Assembly (NCBI GenBank): GCA_019843655.1
Contig: JACDQD010000103.1
Location: 1-64,000, forward strand
DNA: 64,000 nt
Origin: Lethocerus indicus
Taxonomy: Eukaryota; Arthropoda; Insecta; Hemiptera; Belostomatidae
Direction of reading: 5' to 3'
Both the position numbers and the translations under genes were made by a program. Each line of letters starts with the position of its first letter. The first letter of the stretch is position 1. The notes beneath the pieces were generated by a model that saw only the letters and a list, made by a program, of their open reading frames with translations, did no database searches and was not told where the DNA came from. Shown one piece after another: positions 21,528 to 32,275 of this stretch.

Positions 21528-21740
21528 TTCCGTTAGCAATACATGGAAAGTATTATTTTGTACGACGAATTACTATACGCGAACAACTTATACCAATACT
21601 AGGTACAAATATACCGATATACGGGTTTTTTTTTTCATTAATGAAGTAGAAAAAGCTACTTGCCCTATATTTGACAAGGGGTGCAATTTAAATTTTCACC
21701 GCTTCAATAAATATTTTATTGAGGAAAAAAAGTTGAAATG
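21528..21740 (+). repeat. K repeat, plus-strand copy abutting a Pal right end
   Basis: ATTTCCGTTAGCAATACATG, AAGTATTATTTTGTACGACG, TAGGTACAAATATACC and ATGAAGTAGAAAAAGC. It begins at the Pal terminus. Confidence 0.78.
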
Positions 21741-21964
21741 GTAAAAAGAAATGGTAAGAAAAAAAATAAGAGTGCATGAATTTATCGGTTCAGAACGAAA
21801 CTACAGTATGAATTCCAACGAGTTTACGAGCTAACCACTTTACTAATGTCTGTAATTGAATGGCAATTTATTCCAATTTTGTTGCTCGAATATATCACGA
21901 GACGGGGAAAATGAGTTAAATTAAATTAAATTAATGAGAGGCCTAAAATTATAAAGTAATTTTC

Positions 21965-22095
21965 CTGACCTACTGACACGTAAGAATAGGCTCGAAGTTG
22001 AGGTTTCTCCAGCCGACAGTAGACAACTCGTTGAGGGTTCGATTCCCGTCCATTCCTCGAACGTCCATTACAGTGGAACAATCTTAGTCTCAAGA
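21965..22095 (+). repeat. tRNA-like / SINE-like fragment with Pol III B box
   Basis: GGTTCGATTCC at 22036-22046 matches the Pol III B-box consensus. Upstream AGCCGACAGTAGACAACTC resembles the D-arm/anticodon region of tRNA-derived SINEs, but no seven-base acceptor pairing or clean cloverleaf is visible, so an intact tRNA gene is unlikely. The tail GTGGAACAATC resembles GTGGAACGAATC after the second B-box fragment at 49.9 kb. Confidence 0.45.
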
Positions 22096-22344
22096 CTGGT
22101 TTTCACCGATTATTTTAGGAAAAATGTCTATAATTTTATTTATTACTATAGGGACGAATTATAAGGCCCTAGATTTGGGCCCCCCCCCCGTCTGTGACCC
22201 CGCCGACCCTATGGCCCTAGGGGAATCTCATTTTTAAAGTACGACAGTAACGCCCTTTTTGAGTATGACAAAGGAGGTAGGGGGAGAGAATGGGGGTCCG
22301 GTATAGACCCCCCCCGAAGGGGTCTATAACGGCACCGCCCCTCT

Positions 22345-22502
22345 TTCGCGAAGCGTCTTTCCGCCAGACCGGCGTATTTCGGCCGTCCGCCGTCTTCGGT
22401 AGCGTACGCGGTCAGGAAGCTGGTCTCAGTGCGCCGAAGTGAGTTTAGGCCGCTACCGAAGACGGCGGACGGCCGGGACCGGTCCGACAAAAAGCGAAAA
22501 CT
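22345..22502. mobile_element. Pal element, compact copy with perfect 24-bp arms
   Basis: GGCCGTCCGCCGTCTTCGG, TAGCG at 22381-22404 is perfectly mirrored at 22451-22474. Both arms carry CTTCGGTAG / CTACCGAAG where other copies have CTTCAGTAG, plus GTCCGCC / GGCGGAC. The CCGCCAGACCGG block and the GGACCGGTCCGAC block flank them. Confidence 0.88.
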
Positions 22503-22919
22503 ACAAGTAGTGGAAACGCATCGCGGAGCGCAGTACACGGTTATCACGAAATGTGACAAGTCTGAAAGTTCTGCACGCCATTTATGAGAGCTGGAAAATG
22601 AAAGCGGACGCCGGAATTTTCCGAAAGACGGGCGAAAGCAGGCCGCCATTTTCGAAATTTCTCTTCAGCATCCTCCGGTGTCTTCAGCAGGAACACTGTA
22701 CACTTCGATTCCTGTACCGATTTCTCAAATTTCAAATTTCGCACTCGTAAATCTACGACACCAAACATGTATATACGTACATGACAAGTTATGATGAACC
22801 GCACGCGGAAGTAAATACGCTGAATTGATGGAAAATGCAGAAATAAGATGGTTAATGGTACAGAACGTAAACCGATTCGAATGGGGGGCAATATTATGGT
22901 TCGGGTTTTCCGGAAAATC

Positions 22920-22953
<34 letters not shown>
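22503..22953. other. No gene seen; (AT)n at 22921-22953
   Basis: Unique-looking sequence with overlapping short open frames. It ends in a perfect AT dinucleotide run that directly abuts the mariner-like MITE. Confidence 0.5.
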
Positions 22954-22957
<4 letters not shown>

Positions 22958-23139
22958 GTGTACCCAAAAGTAATCGACAATTTGATGCGATTTATTTTGG
23001 TCTTGAGGAGTTCCTCAAGAGAGGGGGGAATCGCGAAAATTTGCCGTAAAAGTGGCAGTTGGAGAGTTGTCGATAATATCGGTGAATATATATATATATA
23101 GTGGATTAATAATTAAAGTTTCTTTTTTGGCAAAATAAA
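22954..23139 (+). mobile_element. Mariner-like MITE, copy lacking its right terminus
   Basis: The left terminal repeat TTAGGTGTACCC, AAAAGTAATCGACAATTTG starts after TA. Inside are GGTCTTGAGGAGTTCC, TCAAGAGAGGGGGGAATCG, GTTGTCGATAATATCGG, a short (TA)n and AGATTAATAATTAAAG-type sequence, ending GGCAAAATAAAG, after which similarity to the complete copy at 23678 stops. Confidence 0.85.
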
Positions 23140-23677
23140 GTCCCGCCTGCCGGCCAAAGTGACCCAAAACACCGCGGCCGAAAACGGTCATCGAGAGGTG
23201 AAAGAAGAACAAAGAAGTGAACAAAACTGGTATTAGGGAACTTTGAAACAGTCTTACCTAACATCGCCATCGCTGGTAAACGGTAAATCGGGCTAACGTC
23301 GTGGCATACTTTCGGCGGCGGTTGTAGGGCGCCTACTGAAAGTACCGAAATGCGAACCCTTCGTCCCCGGGAGGAGGGGTAGGGGGAAACGAAGGGAGAA
23401 GCGGAGGACAGTCTCGAAGGGTGAGAGAGTTTTCCCACCCTTGGCTTAAATAAGGGCAACACCAACCCCAACCCCCGTCTGTCTGGTCCCTGTGTGTGTG
23501 TGTACCCAACTTCCTTACTTATTGCAGAACCTGAAAAACATCCCCCGTCCCCCCCCCTCCCCTCACGGACCCCACAATGACGTTGAGGACAACTACCTGC
23601 CCTTTACTACTGAGTCTAAGGTTACAAATTAAAAAAAAAAAAATATCCGTACCCCTACCGGCCTTTCTACATATATA
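23140..23677. other. No gene seen; C-rich and A-rich simple tracts
   Basis: Contains a (GT)n stretch near 23490-23502, a C-rich stretch near 23544-23565 and a 12-base A run near 23632-23643. No recognised gene. Confidence 0.45.
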
Positions 23678-23902
23678 TTAGGTGTACCCCAGAAAGTAAT
23701 CGACAATTTGATAAAATGTATTCCCAGTCTTGAGGAATTCCTCAAGAGAGAGGGGAATCGAAAATTTTCCGGAAAAGTGGCCGGCGGAGAGTCGTAATAT
23801 CGGTGGATATATATATAGTAGATTAATAATTGAAATTTCTTTTTCTGGCAAAATAAAATGAATTCCAAAGTCAAAATGTCGATTAATTTCGGGCACCCCT
23901 AA
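23678..23902 (+). mobile_element. Mariner-like MITE, complete copy with TA duplication
   Basis: This is the reference copy: 225 bp, flanked by TA at 23676-23677 and 23903-23904. The left end TTAGGTGTACCCC, AAAGTAATCGACAATTTG is mirrored at the right end by TTAGGGGTGCCC, AAATTAATCGACATTTTG on the minus strand, about 31-bp inverted repeats. TA duplication and a TTAGGT-type start are hallmarks of the mariner superfamily (family knowledge). There is no transposase; movement would need an enzyme supplied elsewhere. The interior contains the 18-bp palindrome CTTGAGGA-(GT/AT)-TCCTCAAG. Confidence 0.92.
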
Positions 23903-23904
23903 TA

Positions 23905-24499
23905 TACACTTAAATACTTACAATATTGATGTAATAATCGGGTAAATTTACAATAAAAACTACTGCGTAAATTGCATGGAACTGCGAGTGAAAATCCTAT
24001 CCAATATATACCGAAAGAGTGGTTAGAAATTGGAGAAAAAGAGAAAGTGCATTTGGCAAGTGCTCTTGGTCCGCGTTTCAAAACGCGTAAAGTACGGATT
24101 TCTGTATTTGTACAATACGGATTTGTACAGTACAAAAAGACTGTGGGACGAGAACAGACCAGTGAAAATGTTTTTTCGTGTTCTGACGGATATAATTTGA
24201 ATTTTTTTCAATTTCTTCTTCCATGGAACAAATGTAATACGTGGATAAACACTTGAAGAACTTACAGTGGACGTTATCCCGTGTGGACGTGTTCAAGAGT
24301 TCGAGAGATCTGACCTTAATCTAATAATCTCTAAAAATCTAATAATTACACACGTCGCTCGATGGAAAATATATATTTTTAATACTCTCAATATTGTCCG
24401 ATTTATTATTCTATAATTAATTTCCGATTGAATGAAAGATCGGTCTGATATCTCCGATATTTTATTAGTGAAAATTCAGAAAACGTAACCGATATAATA
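23905..24499. other. No gene recognised
   Basis: AT-rich. Several overlapping frames occur on both strands at 23899-24296; none has a recognisable domain. Confidence 0.4.
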
Positions 24500-24616
24500 T
24501 CAGGTGTAGCCGAAAGTGATCGACAATTTGATAAGATGTATTTCGGTCTTTTTATTTATTAGCGAAATAAAATAAATTTCAAAATCAAAATGTCGACTAA
24601 TTTCGGGTAGCCCTAA
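24500..24616 (+). mobile_element. Mariner-like MITE, internally deleted 117-bp copy
   Basis: Left end TCAGGTGTAGCCG, AAAGTGATCGACAATTTG; right end CAAAATGTCGACTAATTTCG, GGTAGCCCTAA. The GGTCTTGAGGAG interior stops after GGTCTT and the (TA)n region is missing. Both termini are kept, which is the classic structure of a deletion derivative. Confidence 0.85.
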
Positions 24617-25330
<714 letters not shown>

Positions 25331-26495
25331 TGTATACGGGGGCAAAGGGCTTATACAGTGTTGTTAGGGGCCCCTGTTGTTTCTGTCCTTATCAATATAG
25401 GCCTTATCATTCCACTGCCGTAACTTCATACATTCTCATATCTTCTCATCTTGTATATCCACTGAGATAATCTGCAGATTGTCTCGTCAGAAAAAGTTGA
25501 AATCGGTTCGGAAAATTCGAAATTTGTCTTGGAATCTATCTCGGAATTATATTTTTACAGAAAATTTTCCGGTTTGAAAAACCAGAATTCGGTTGAATTT
25601 TGATTGGGAAAAAATTTGAATTCGGCTCGTAATTTTTCATTCTACTTTTGATATACCCGACTTTTTCAACTTCGAATCCAAACTTTATTTAAAAAGAATT
25701 TTAATTCTTTCAAGCCGAATTCAACTAAATTTTTCCCCTGTACAGTACAAGATTTTTTCTAGACGAAATTTCATTGAAAATTCAGTTTCCCTCACTCGTC
25801 ATTTTACCATAAGTGATATTTTACCGTAGACTTGGAAAAATTTGAATTTACTTTGTCCCGCGACTTGGGAATTGTGTGTTATACACAACCGGAGTGAAAT
25901 GGGTTGTATATATATACATATACTCTTTCTGAATGAGAGAGTTGACCGCCAATTATGTGTATACCGGTAGTATAGGGTATAGTTATTACTACAGTGTTGT
26001 ACTATAAGGGCCCACGTTTTGGAGTAGATCCGGGACGGATTGGAGTAGATAGGGAGGGATAGGGAGCCCTCCCTCCCCTCCCCTCCCCTACAGTACCCTA
26101 CGGTACCGTTAACTAAGTGGTCCCTGTCACTCTTCATTACCATAAATTACCATACCCTGTTGCCGGCGATTACTGTTGCAGCGCCCTCCGGACATTTCTC
26201 AATTCCAAACGCGGGGAAGGTACAAGAAGAATTCCCGGCTTCCTTGAGGCGATCCCGAGGGAATACTATTTCCCCGAAAACCTATTTCGGAATCTATTTA
26301 TTCTACCGACGGAAAGTCTAAAATTGAGACAATTCCGCCATGAGCTATCGGAAAATTTCGGGTGGCTTTTGATGGCAGCGGGGAAAAATGATATTTTCAC
26401 TCGGAAAAAGAGGCTTTCAAATGTTCAATTAAAAAGGAAAATTACACTTTCGCGTCCATCCGACACTGAAAATACGGATTTAATCTTGCCGCGCT
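25331..26495. other. No gene recognised
   Basis: Holds a C/T-rich stretch at 26057-26092 and a 132-codon open frame at 26117-26515 whose end runs into a Pal element. That frame has no recognisable domain and I do not call it a gene. Confidence 0.4.
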
Positions 26496-26499
26496 GGGA

Positions 26500-26712
26500 C
26501 AACGCCTTTCGCTAGACCGGTTTCGGCCGCTCGCCCCGTCTTCAGTAGCCGGTTGTGTCAGTCACTGTCGCCACTTTCCAAAAGGATGTTTTTCGGTGAT
26601 TCCTCACTGTCACACTTGTAAGTGCCAACAGTGACTGACGCGGCCAGCGGCCATAAACCGGTCTAGAAAAAGAAGACCAAACCAATCTACGGTATTCCAA
26701 CCCGTCGCAGAT
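26500..26712. mobile_element. Pal element, both core arms, no outer left end
   Basis: Left: GCCTTTCGCTAGACCGG, TTTCGGCCGCTCGCC, GTCTTCAGTAGCC, GTCAGTCACTGTC, GGATGTTTTTCGG. Right: AAGTGCCAACAGTGACTG, CGGCCATAAACCGGTCTAG, AATCTACGGTATTCCAACCC, GTCGCAGA. Confidence 0.85.
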
Positions 26713-26796
26713 ATTTGATTCCGGTGCCGGAAAAATTGGAAAATCTGTTTCAAAACAACACGCAACAATTAAATTTTGTCTGGATAAAATACTATT

Positions 26797-27095
26797 AGGA
26801 TGTGGAGAGGACAGTTATTATTTTGACTAGGAACTCGTTGAATTTCGTTTGAAAAAAAAAAACTTGAATTTCAAGACTTGAAAGAATTTTTCTTCGGCTA
26901 AAGATGTATTTGTCGTGGGAAAATTCGATTTTATCCGACCGGGAAAGAGTCGTAATTTCGGAACAGGGAAATTGGTGTCTGTAAAAATGGTTGAATTCGA
27001 CACGAAAGAATTGAATTCATTTTTGGATAAAGACGAGAGAAACGGGGGACTTTTTCCATTTTCCAAACCCCGCAAGGAAAGGGCGAAAAATACAG
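26797..27095 (+). repeat. R repeat, plus-strand copy
   Basis: From GGAGAGGACAG, TTATTATTTTGACTAGG through TTGAATTTCAAGACTTGAAAG, a CGACACGAAAGAATTGAATTC segment and CCCCGCAAGGAAAGGGCG, it matches the inverse of 31430-31703. A frame common to both copies keeps the word (E)FD(T/S)KELNS. I do not recognise the family; it may be a decayed non-coding transposon. Confidence 0.75.
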
Positions 27096-27181
27096 ATAAT
27101 TCGGGGGATCGATTCTGGTCTAAAAATAGGACATTTTAAAACCGGAAAGAGAAAACGGATAATGGAGCCGTTGTGTGGAGA

Positions 27182-27212
27182 GAGCTGGAGCTGGAGCTGG
27201 AGCTGGAGGCGG
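27182..27212. repeat. (GGAGCT)n minisatellite
   Basis: Four to five copies of GGAGCT in a row, followed by GGAGGCGGAC. Confidence 0.85.
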
Positions 27213-27317
27213 ACACAAAGATAACGCTCTAATTAACAACTAGAATTTCACTTCAGAAACACAAGAGAGAGAGAATATTTATTTATTTATTTTCAGTTCT
27301 AATCTTTCTTTAAATAC

Positions 27318-27445
27318 GCTACAATACCGTAGATTTCCGTCCGTAGGTTTCTGTCTCCTCTTCACGGCGGCGGTTCGGTCTTTCGCCAGACCGGTTTCGG
27401 CCACTTCTCGCCGCCGCCGTCTTCAGTAGCGGCGTTGTACACAAC
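27318..27445. mobile_element. Pal element, left half only
   Basis: ACAATACCGTAGATTTCCG, GGTTTCTGTCTCCTCTTC, TTTCGCCAGACCGG, GCCGTCTTCAGTAGCGGCG. Ends before the CACTGTC block. Confidence 0.8.
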
Positions 27446-27924
27446 TCGCGGAACGGAATTAATTGACAAAATTGTTCGGGAAATTTATATTTTTAGGCCC
27501 TCCCAGTGGAAGATTAAACGTCGACCGGATTGTACTCGATCGAACTAAAAACCCTGTAAAAATACAGGTCTAAGTCCGAATCCAGTAAAGTTGATATAGT
27601 CATCTTTAGGTTTTCCTAAAGAAACGTTGAATTAGCGCCCAAATAATGGATTAATATATATATATATATGAACTCTACTGAACTTTCTCCAGGGTCTTCT
27701 GGAGAAACCAGCCCACCTTAGCCCATGATTTTTTTCCCGATTATACACAATAAATTGGAATAGATTTTACCTATGTGTATTTAGAACAGTCTAAAATTAG
27801 GTAAAATGAGTATTCTTTTAGAAAATATCTGACGTTGGGCTATAGATAAAAACTGTAGGACGCTGTTGTGGCCCACGTGTCAACGTTTAATTAGAAGAAA
27901 TTGATTATAAGACAACAAAAAAAT
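27446..27924. other. No gene seen; (TA)n at about 27652-27669
   Basis: AT-rich flank with one short TA run and no recognised gene. Confidence 0.4.
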
Positions 27925-28137
27925 ACAGTTTAATATACCTGTTTTGTGGTCTGGAATACCGTCGGTTCGCCGTGTTTCCGTCCGGTCTTTCGCCAGACCG
28001 GTTTCGGCCGCTCGCCGTCTTCACAGTAGCGCTGTGTCGGTCACTGTAGGTGACTTGTACAAATAGGTAAGGAACCGGTCTAGCGAAAGACCGAACCGGC
28101 GAGACAGGAGACAGAAACACGACGAACCGACGGTAAA
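27925..28137. mobile_element. Pal element, compact copy with outer left end
   Basis: TACAGTTTAATATACCTG, TTTTGTGGTCTGGAATAC, CGCCAGACCGGTTTCGG, GTCTTCACAGTAGCGC, then a short apex (GACTTGTACAAATAGG), then GGAACCGGTCTAGCG, AAAGACCGAACCGGCG, GAGACAGAAACACGACG. CCAGACC on the left versus GGTCTAG on the right is a discordant position. Ends in an A run. Confidence 0.87.
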
Positions 28138-29291
28138 AAAAAAAAAAAAAATATAAATATAATTTATCGATACGAAATTCGTTTTATTTTGTAGCAACAA
28201 TCCGTAAAAGAAAAATTATCAGTCGGATCATTCGTGGATTTTTTTTTTTACGAAAATTCGACATTTTGTCGAGAGTTCTGTTTCTGTCAAAAAAAATTAA
28301 ATGTAACAATAATTTTTACAGCTCACTTATTTCCACCCTAATTGAGTTAACAATTTTAATAATTTCGCTTCGTAAAATCTTTTCCTTTTTAAATTCAACT
28401 AAAAATACAGACTTCGTACATTCTACAGTTTTAGAACTTCGTTGACAATTTCGTTCAATACTCGACAAGCTGTGGTTAAAAAAGCACGATACAGCTCTAA
28501 AAAAAATAAAGTCGTAATGGATTTTTGAATGAAACGTGTTTTTTTTATATTAAACTAACCGAAATTGTCAGTCGGATGCTTTTCACGAACCGTTTACAGT
28601 ATTGAACGATTATACCGAAAAACGAACGATTATTGCGAAAAACGAACGAATAAATCGTGCAACAGCTTACTTATTGAGTAAGCTTAGATATTGAGGATTT
28701 TTTTTTCGAGTTGCGAAACGGGAAGAAAACCGGACTTGGGAGCTTTCACTGGCAAGTTTCGACTCGGTGCAACAAACAAACAACTCTTGGAGTTCGTTAT
28801 AAATTTATATTTATAGAGGAATTTCCCTTACGATTCTCCTCCCTTCACCCTTCGATTGGGTACAGACGGAGTCGCGGTACGAGTCCATAAAAAAAAAAAA
28901 AAAAATCGTCCATAAAACACTTATCACACGGGATAAAACGTAAGCGTAAAACACTTGCTATAAACGGACCGCCTTCTAGATACGAATCAGACTAAATATA
29001 TATTTCAGTATAAAACATTTAATTTTTAGCTCGCAATCAGATTTTGTGCCGAAAATTGATTACAAACGTTTCAATTTAAAATTCAGCGCGTAGATTGGAA
29101 ATTTCTACAATTTCTTGTTCAATTACGAGAAGTACCTGGGCTGTATTGTACCTACAATACCAGTATTGGTATGATTTGATATATAAGGTAGATTTATAGT
29201 TTTAGTTAAGTTTTGAAAAAAAAATTCCCTTCGGATGATAAAACTGGAAAGTCCCTGGACCAGGGACTTCGGGATAAAGTCATCAAGCCAC

Positions 29292-29322
<31 letters not shown>

Positions 29323-29860
29323 ATGAAAGAATATTACCATTTGATAATTATAATTAATCGATGGAACTCACCCAAAGTACCGGTTTAAAGGTGAACATGC
29401 TAAATGTGTGTAAAAGTGCACATTCTTACCTGGAAAAAAGAAAAAAAAAAGAAAAATTAGTACCTCCATAATATAATAGAATGTTTGGACAACATCAATA
29501 AATGATAGCAGTAAATACGCTTACATATATAAAGACTACTGAATAAGGTTTCTATATATGTGAGAAATTCTTAATTTTTTTAAGAAATTCGTTACTAATT
29601 TGGTAATAAAAAATAATCACACAGTATTTCATTCAATTACAGGAATAAGGTTTCACAACTCTACTGATAACGATGAAGGTCGATTGTGCAATAAATTTAG
29701 TATTAAATGAAGAGAACGTCGAATACAAATTATCGAATAAAATACTTTTTGATTGGAAACAAATTTTGTTTCAATTCAAATATTAGTATGCCGTATTATC
29801 TTCTGATTTAATGACAGATATTATTTATTATCGAATGAAAACATCGTCAATCGTGGTACT
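28138..29860. other. Long AT-rich stretch without gene or recognised repeat
   Basis: About 1.7 kb of AT-rich DNA with A and T homopolymers (for example about 28888-28904), a (TA)n run at about 29296-29322 and no frame above about 60 codons of interest. This is the longest relatively Pal-free interval in the middle of the window. Confidence 0.5.
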
Positions 29861-29867
29861 AAAAAAT

Positions 29868-30122
29868 CGTCTCCTCTCGCTGGTTGGTTCCGTCTTTCGC
29901 CAGACCGGTTTGTCGGCCGTTCGCCCCGTCTTCAGTAGCGGTGTGTCAGTCACTTTTGGCACGCAGTACAGGTGACAGTGGGCAGTGAGTGGACGGCCCC
30001 CCAAAAAAACGTCCAAAGTGCCGACAGTGACCGCTACTGAAGACGAGGCGAACGGCCGAAACCGGTCTGGCGAAAGACCAACACAAACAAATCCAACCCA
30101 TCGCGGACCACAAACAGGTATG
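29868..30122. mobile_element. Pal element, triplication unit 1
   Basis: Left: CGCCAGACCGGTTTGTCGG, GTTCGCCCCGTCTTCAG. Right: GACCGCTACTGAAGACGAGG, CGAACGGCCGAAACCGG, TCTGGCGAAAGACC. CCAG/CTGG and GTTCG/CGAAC are shared by the arms; TTTGTCGG/CCGAAA is not. Confidence 0.88.
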
Positions 30123-30239
30123 TTAGAACTTGATTGTTCTCGTTTCTAGTGAAAATACTGATCAAAGTTGACGTTGATTTGCCGGTGAAAATCACCTGTA
30201 GATTTCAGTATTTTTAAATTATCGCTGTATTATTGTTAT

Positions 30240-30495
30240 AAACCGTAGGTTTGCGGTGTTTCTGTCTCCTCTCGCTGGTTTCTTCGGTCTTTTCTAGACC
30301 GGTTTGTCGGCCGTCGCCATCTTCAGTAGCGCTGTGTCGGTCACTTTGGATGTTTTCGGGCACAGTACAAGTGCCGAAATTCCCAAGTAAAGTGACCGCT
30401 ACTGAAGATGGCGAACGGCCGACAAACCGGTCTGGCAAACCAACACAAAAAAATCTAAGGTATTCCAACCCTGGCGGACCACAGAACAGGTATGT
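30240..30495. mobile_element. Pal element, triplication unit 2
   Basis: Left TCTAGACCGGTTTGTCGG and GCCATCTTCAGTAGCGC are mirrored by CGCTACTGAAGATGGCG and GGCCGACAAACCGGTCTGG. TTTGTCGG/CCGACAAA and CATC/GATG are concordant between arms. Confidence 0.88.
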
Positions 30496-30595
30496 TAGAC
30501 TTGATTGTTCTTGTTTCTAGTGAAAATACTCATCAAAAGTCGACGTTGATTTGCCGGTGAAAATCATCGGTAGATTGTATTTTTAATTATCATAA

Positions 30596-30855
30596 ACCGT
30601 AGGTTTGCGGTGTTTCTGTCTCTCCAGCTGGTTGGTTCTTTTCGGTCCGGTTTTCGCCCCGTCTTCAGTAGCGGTGTGTCAGTCACTTTGGCACGCAGTA
30701 CAGGTGACAGTGGGCAGTGAGTGGATGCGTCCAAAGTGCCGACAGTGACCGACACCGCGCTACTGAAGACGTGGCGAACGGCCGACAAACCGGTCTGGCG
30801 AAAGACCAACACAAACAAATCCAACCCATCGGCGGACCACAGAACAGGTATGTTA
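30596..30855. mobile_element. Pal element, triplication unit 3
   Basis: The left arm is shortened (CGGTCCGGTTTTCGCCCC, GTCTTCAGTAGCGG); the right arm is complete to CAGAACAGGTATGTTAG. Confidence 0.86.
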
Positions 30856-30960
30856 GACTTGATTGTTCTTGTTTCTAGTGAAAAACACTCATCAAAATCG
30901 ACGTTGATTTGCCGGTGAAAATCAACCCCCGCATTTTTTAATTATCCCTGTATCGTTGTT

Positions 30961-31425
30961 GTTAAACGTTGTTGGCCCTGTTTGGGGGGGGGGGGTGGGC
31001 GTTGTTCAAAGGTGAAAATCTTCCGGCCGAGTTTTTCCGCTCGCCAAACGCCCTTTATAAACTTCCATCGGAGGGGAAGTTTACCCGCTTCGGAAAAACA
31101 CTTCGTGTGTCGACACTGGCTGTGACTGAACAACTTGGAGCTTTATAAACGACGCTTGGAAATACGGTTTTCTTGTCGTTTCTCGGTTCTGTGACGTGAA
31201 ATGTATCCGAGTGGGTCAAGGTGTGCCGGTGGCGGCCGCAGCCTTCTGAAGCTGCAGCTTGTAGTGGGGGTTGGGGGGGAACTCCCAGCAGCAGCAGCAG
31301 CAGCAGCAGCAGCACAATATGGAAGCCCAACAATTCTACAAAACACGATACAATACAACGACCTAAACGGCCGATAATAAATATTCCGTGTTAATTTAAA
31401 GATCCCCAATTTTCCGGATTTTTCC
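30961..31425. other. No gene seen; G run and (CAG)n
   Basis: A G-rich tract lies at about 30983-30999. A (GCA)n run of about ten units lies at about 31287-31316. No gene structure can be assigned to the trinucleotide run; the frames through it are short. Confidence 0.5.
31287..31316. repeat. (CAG)n trinucleotide repeat, about 10 units
   Basis: Uninterrupted CAG/GCA units inside an otherwise unremarkable region. Confidence 0.92.
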
Positions 31426-31429
31426 TGTA

Positions 31430-31703
31430 TTCCGGAAAGCTCCACTGGGATTGTTGGGGAGGTTACGCCCTTTCCTTCCGGGGTTGGAAACTGGAGAAAG
31501 TCCGTTTTGTCTCGGCATTATCCGAACTGAATTCAATTCTTTCGAGTCGAATTCAAATTTTTTTTTTACCCACACCAATTTCCCGATTCGGAATTTTCCG
31601 AACGACAAATACAGTTTTAGACATTAAAAATTCAAGTCTTGAAAGTCAAGTTTTTTTCAAACCAAATTCAACTGGTTCCTAGTCAAAATAATAATTGTCC
31701 TCT
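31430..31703 (-). repeat. R repeat, minus-strand copy fused to a Pal element
   Basis: Inverse of 26797-27095. Its plus-strand end reads CAAACCAAATTCAACTGG, TTCCTAGTCAAAATAATAAT, TGTCCTCTCCA, then immediately Pal sequence TAGGTTTCTGTCTCC. The same R-Pal junction recurs at about 40700 and 40910. Confidence 0.75.
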
Positions 31704-31940
31704 CCATAGGTTTCTGTCTCCCCTCTCGCCGTTTTGGGTTTCGCTAGACCGGTTTCGGCCGTTCGCCGTCTTCAGTAGCGCCGTGTCAGTCACTGTCGTC
31801 ACTTTGCGGATGTTTTTCGGGGGGCACTGAGTCACTTGTACTGCGGCCGAAAAATGTGCCAACAGTGACCGACACCGCTACTGAAGACGGGGCGAGCGGC
31901 CGAAACCGGTCTAGAAAAAGACCGAACCACCGGCGAGTGA
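31704..31940. mobile_element. Pal element at R-repeat junction
   Basis: Left: TTTCGCTAGACCGG, GTTCGCCGTCTTCAGTAGCG, GGATGTTTTTCGGGG. Right: ACAGTGACCGACACCGC, CTACTGAAGACGGGGCGAG, AAACCGGTCTAGAAAAAG. Confidence 0.87.
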
Positions 31941-31969
31941 AATTCTCATACTAATTTCACGAATTAGAA

Positions 31970-32255
31970 CCGTAGGTTTGTGGTGTTTCTGTCTCCTCTC
32001 GCCGCCGGTTCGGTCTTTCGCCAGATCCGTTTTCGGGGCCGTTCGCCGTCTTCAGTAGCGGTGTCAGTCACTGTCGTCACTTTGTGGATGTTTTTCGGGC
32101 ATCCTCACTGCACTGTCACTTGTACTATGTGCCAATAGTGACTAACACCGCTACTGAAGACGGGGCGAGCGGCCGAAACCGGGTCTAGAAAAGACCGAAC
32201 CACCGGCGAGAGGAGGCAGAAACACAAAAAATCTACAGTATTCCAACCCCTCTCG
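31970..32255. mobile_element. Pal element, tandem with neighbours
   Basis: Between ACGAATTAGAACCGTAGG and CAGTATTCCAACCCC. CTCATACTAATTT flanks recur at 31945 and 32258, spacing about 313 bp, so this unit and the next were duplicated with their flank. Confidence 0.87.
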
Positions 32256-32275
32256 ATCTCATACTAATTTACGAA

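Larger units (their letters stand above)
29861..30960. repeat. Tandem triplication of Pal element plus flank, about 360-370 bp unit
   Basis: The right end CAGGTATGTTAG followed by ACTTGATTGTTC occurs at 30115, 30487 and 30845, spacings of 372 and 358 bp. Each unit is a Pal copy plus the same 120-bp flank: TTTCTAGTGAAAATACT, GTTGATTTGCCGGTGAAAA. Thus the element and its flank were amplified together, not inserted three times. First and third units share the rare GCACGCAGTACAGG apex. Confidence 0.9.

Noticed and set aside
21965..22060. Intact tRNA gene
   Set aside because: B box is good but the T-arm is poorly paired and no acceptor or anticodon stem is convincing.
26117..26515. 132-codon plus-strand frame
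   Set aside because: Ends inside a Pal arm, no domain recognised, no exon signals that I could defend.
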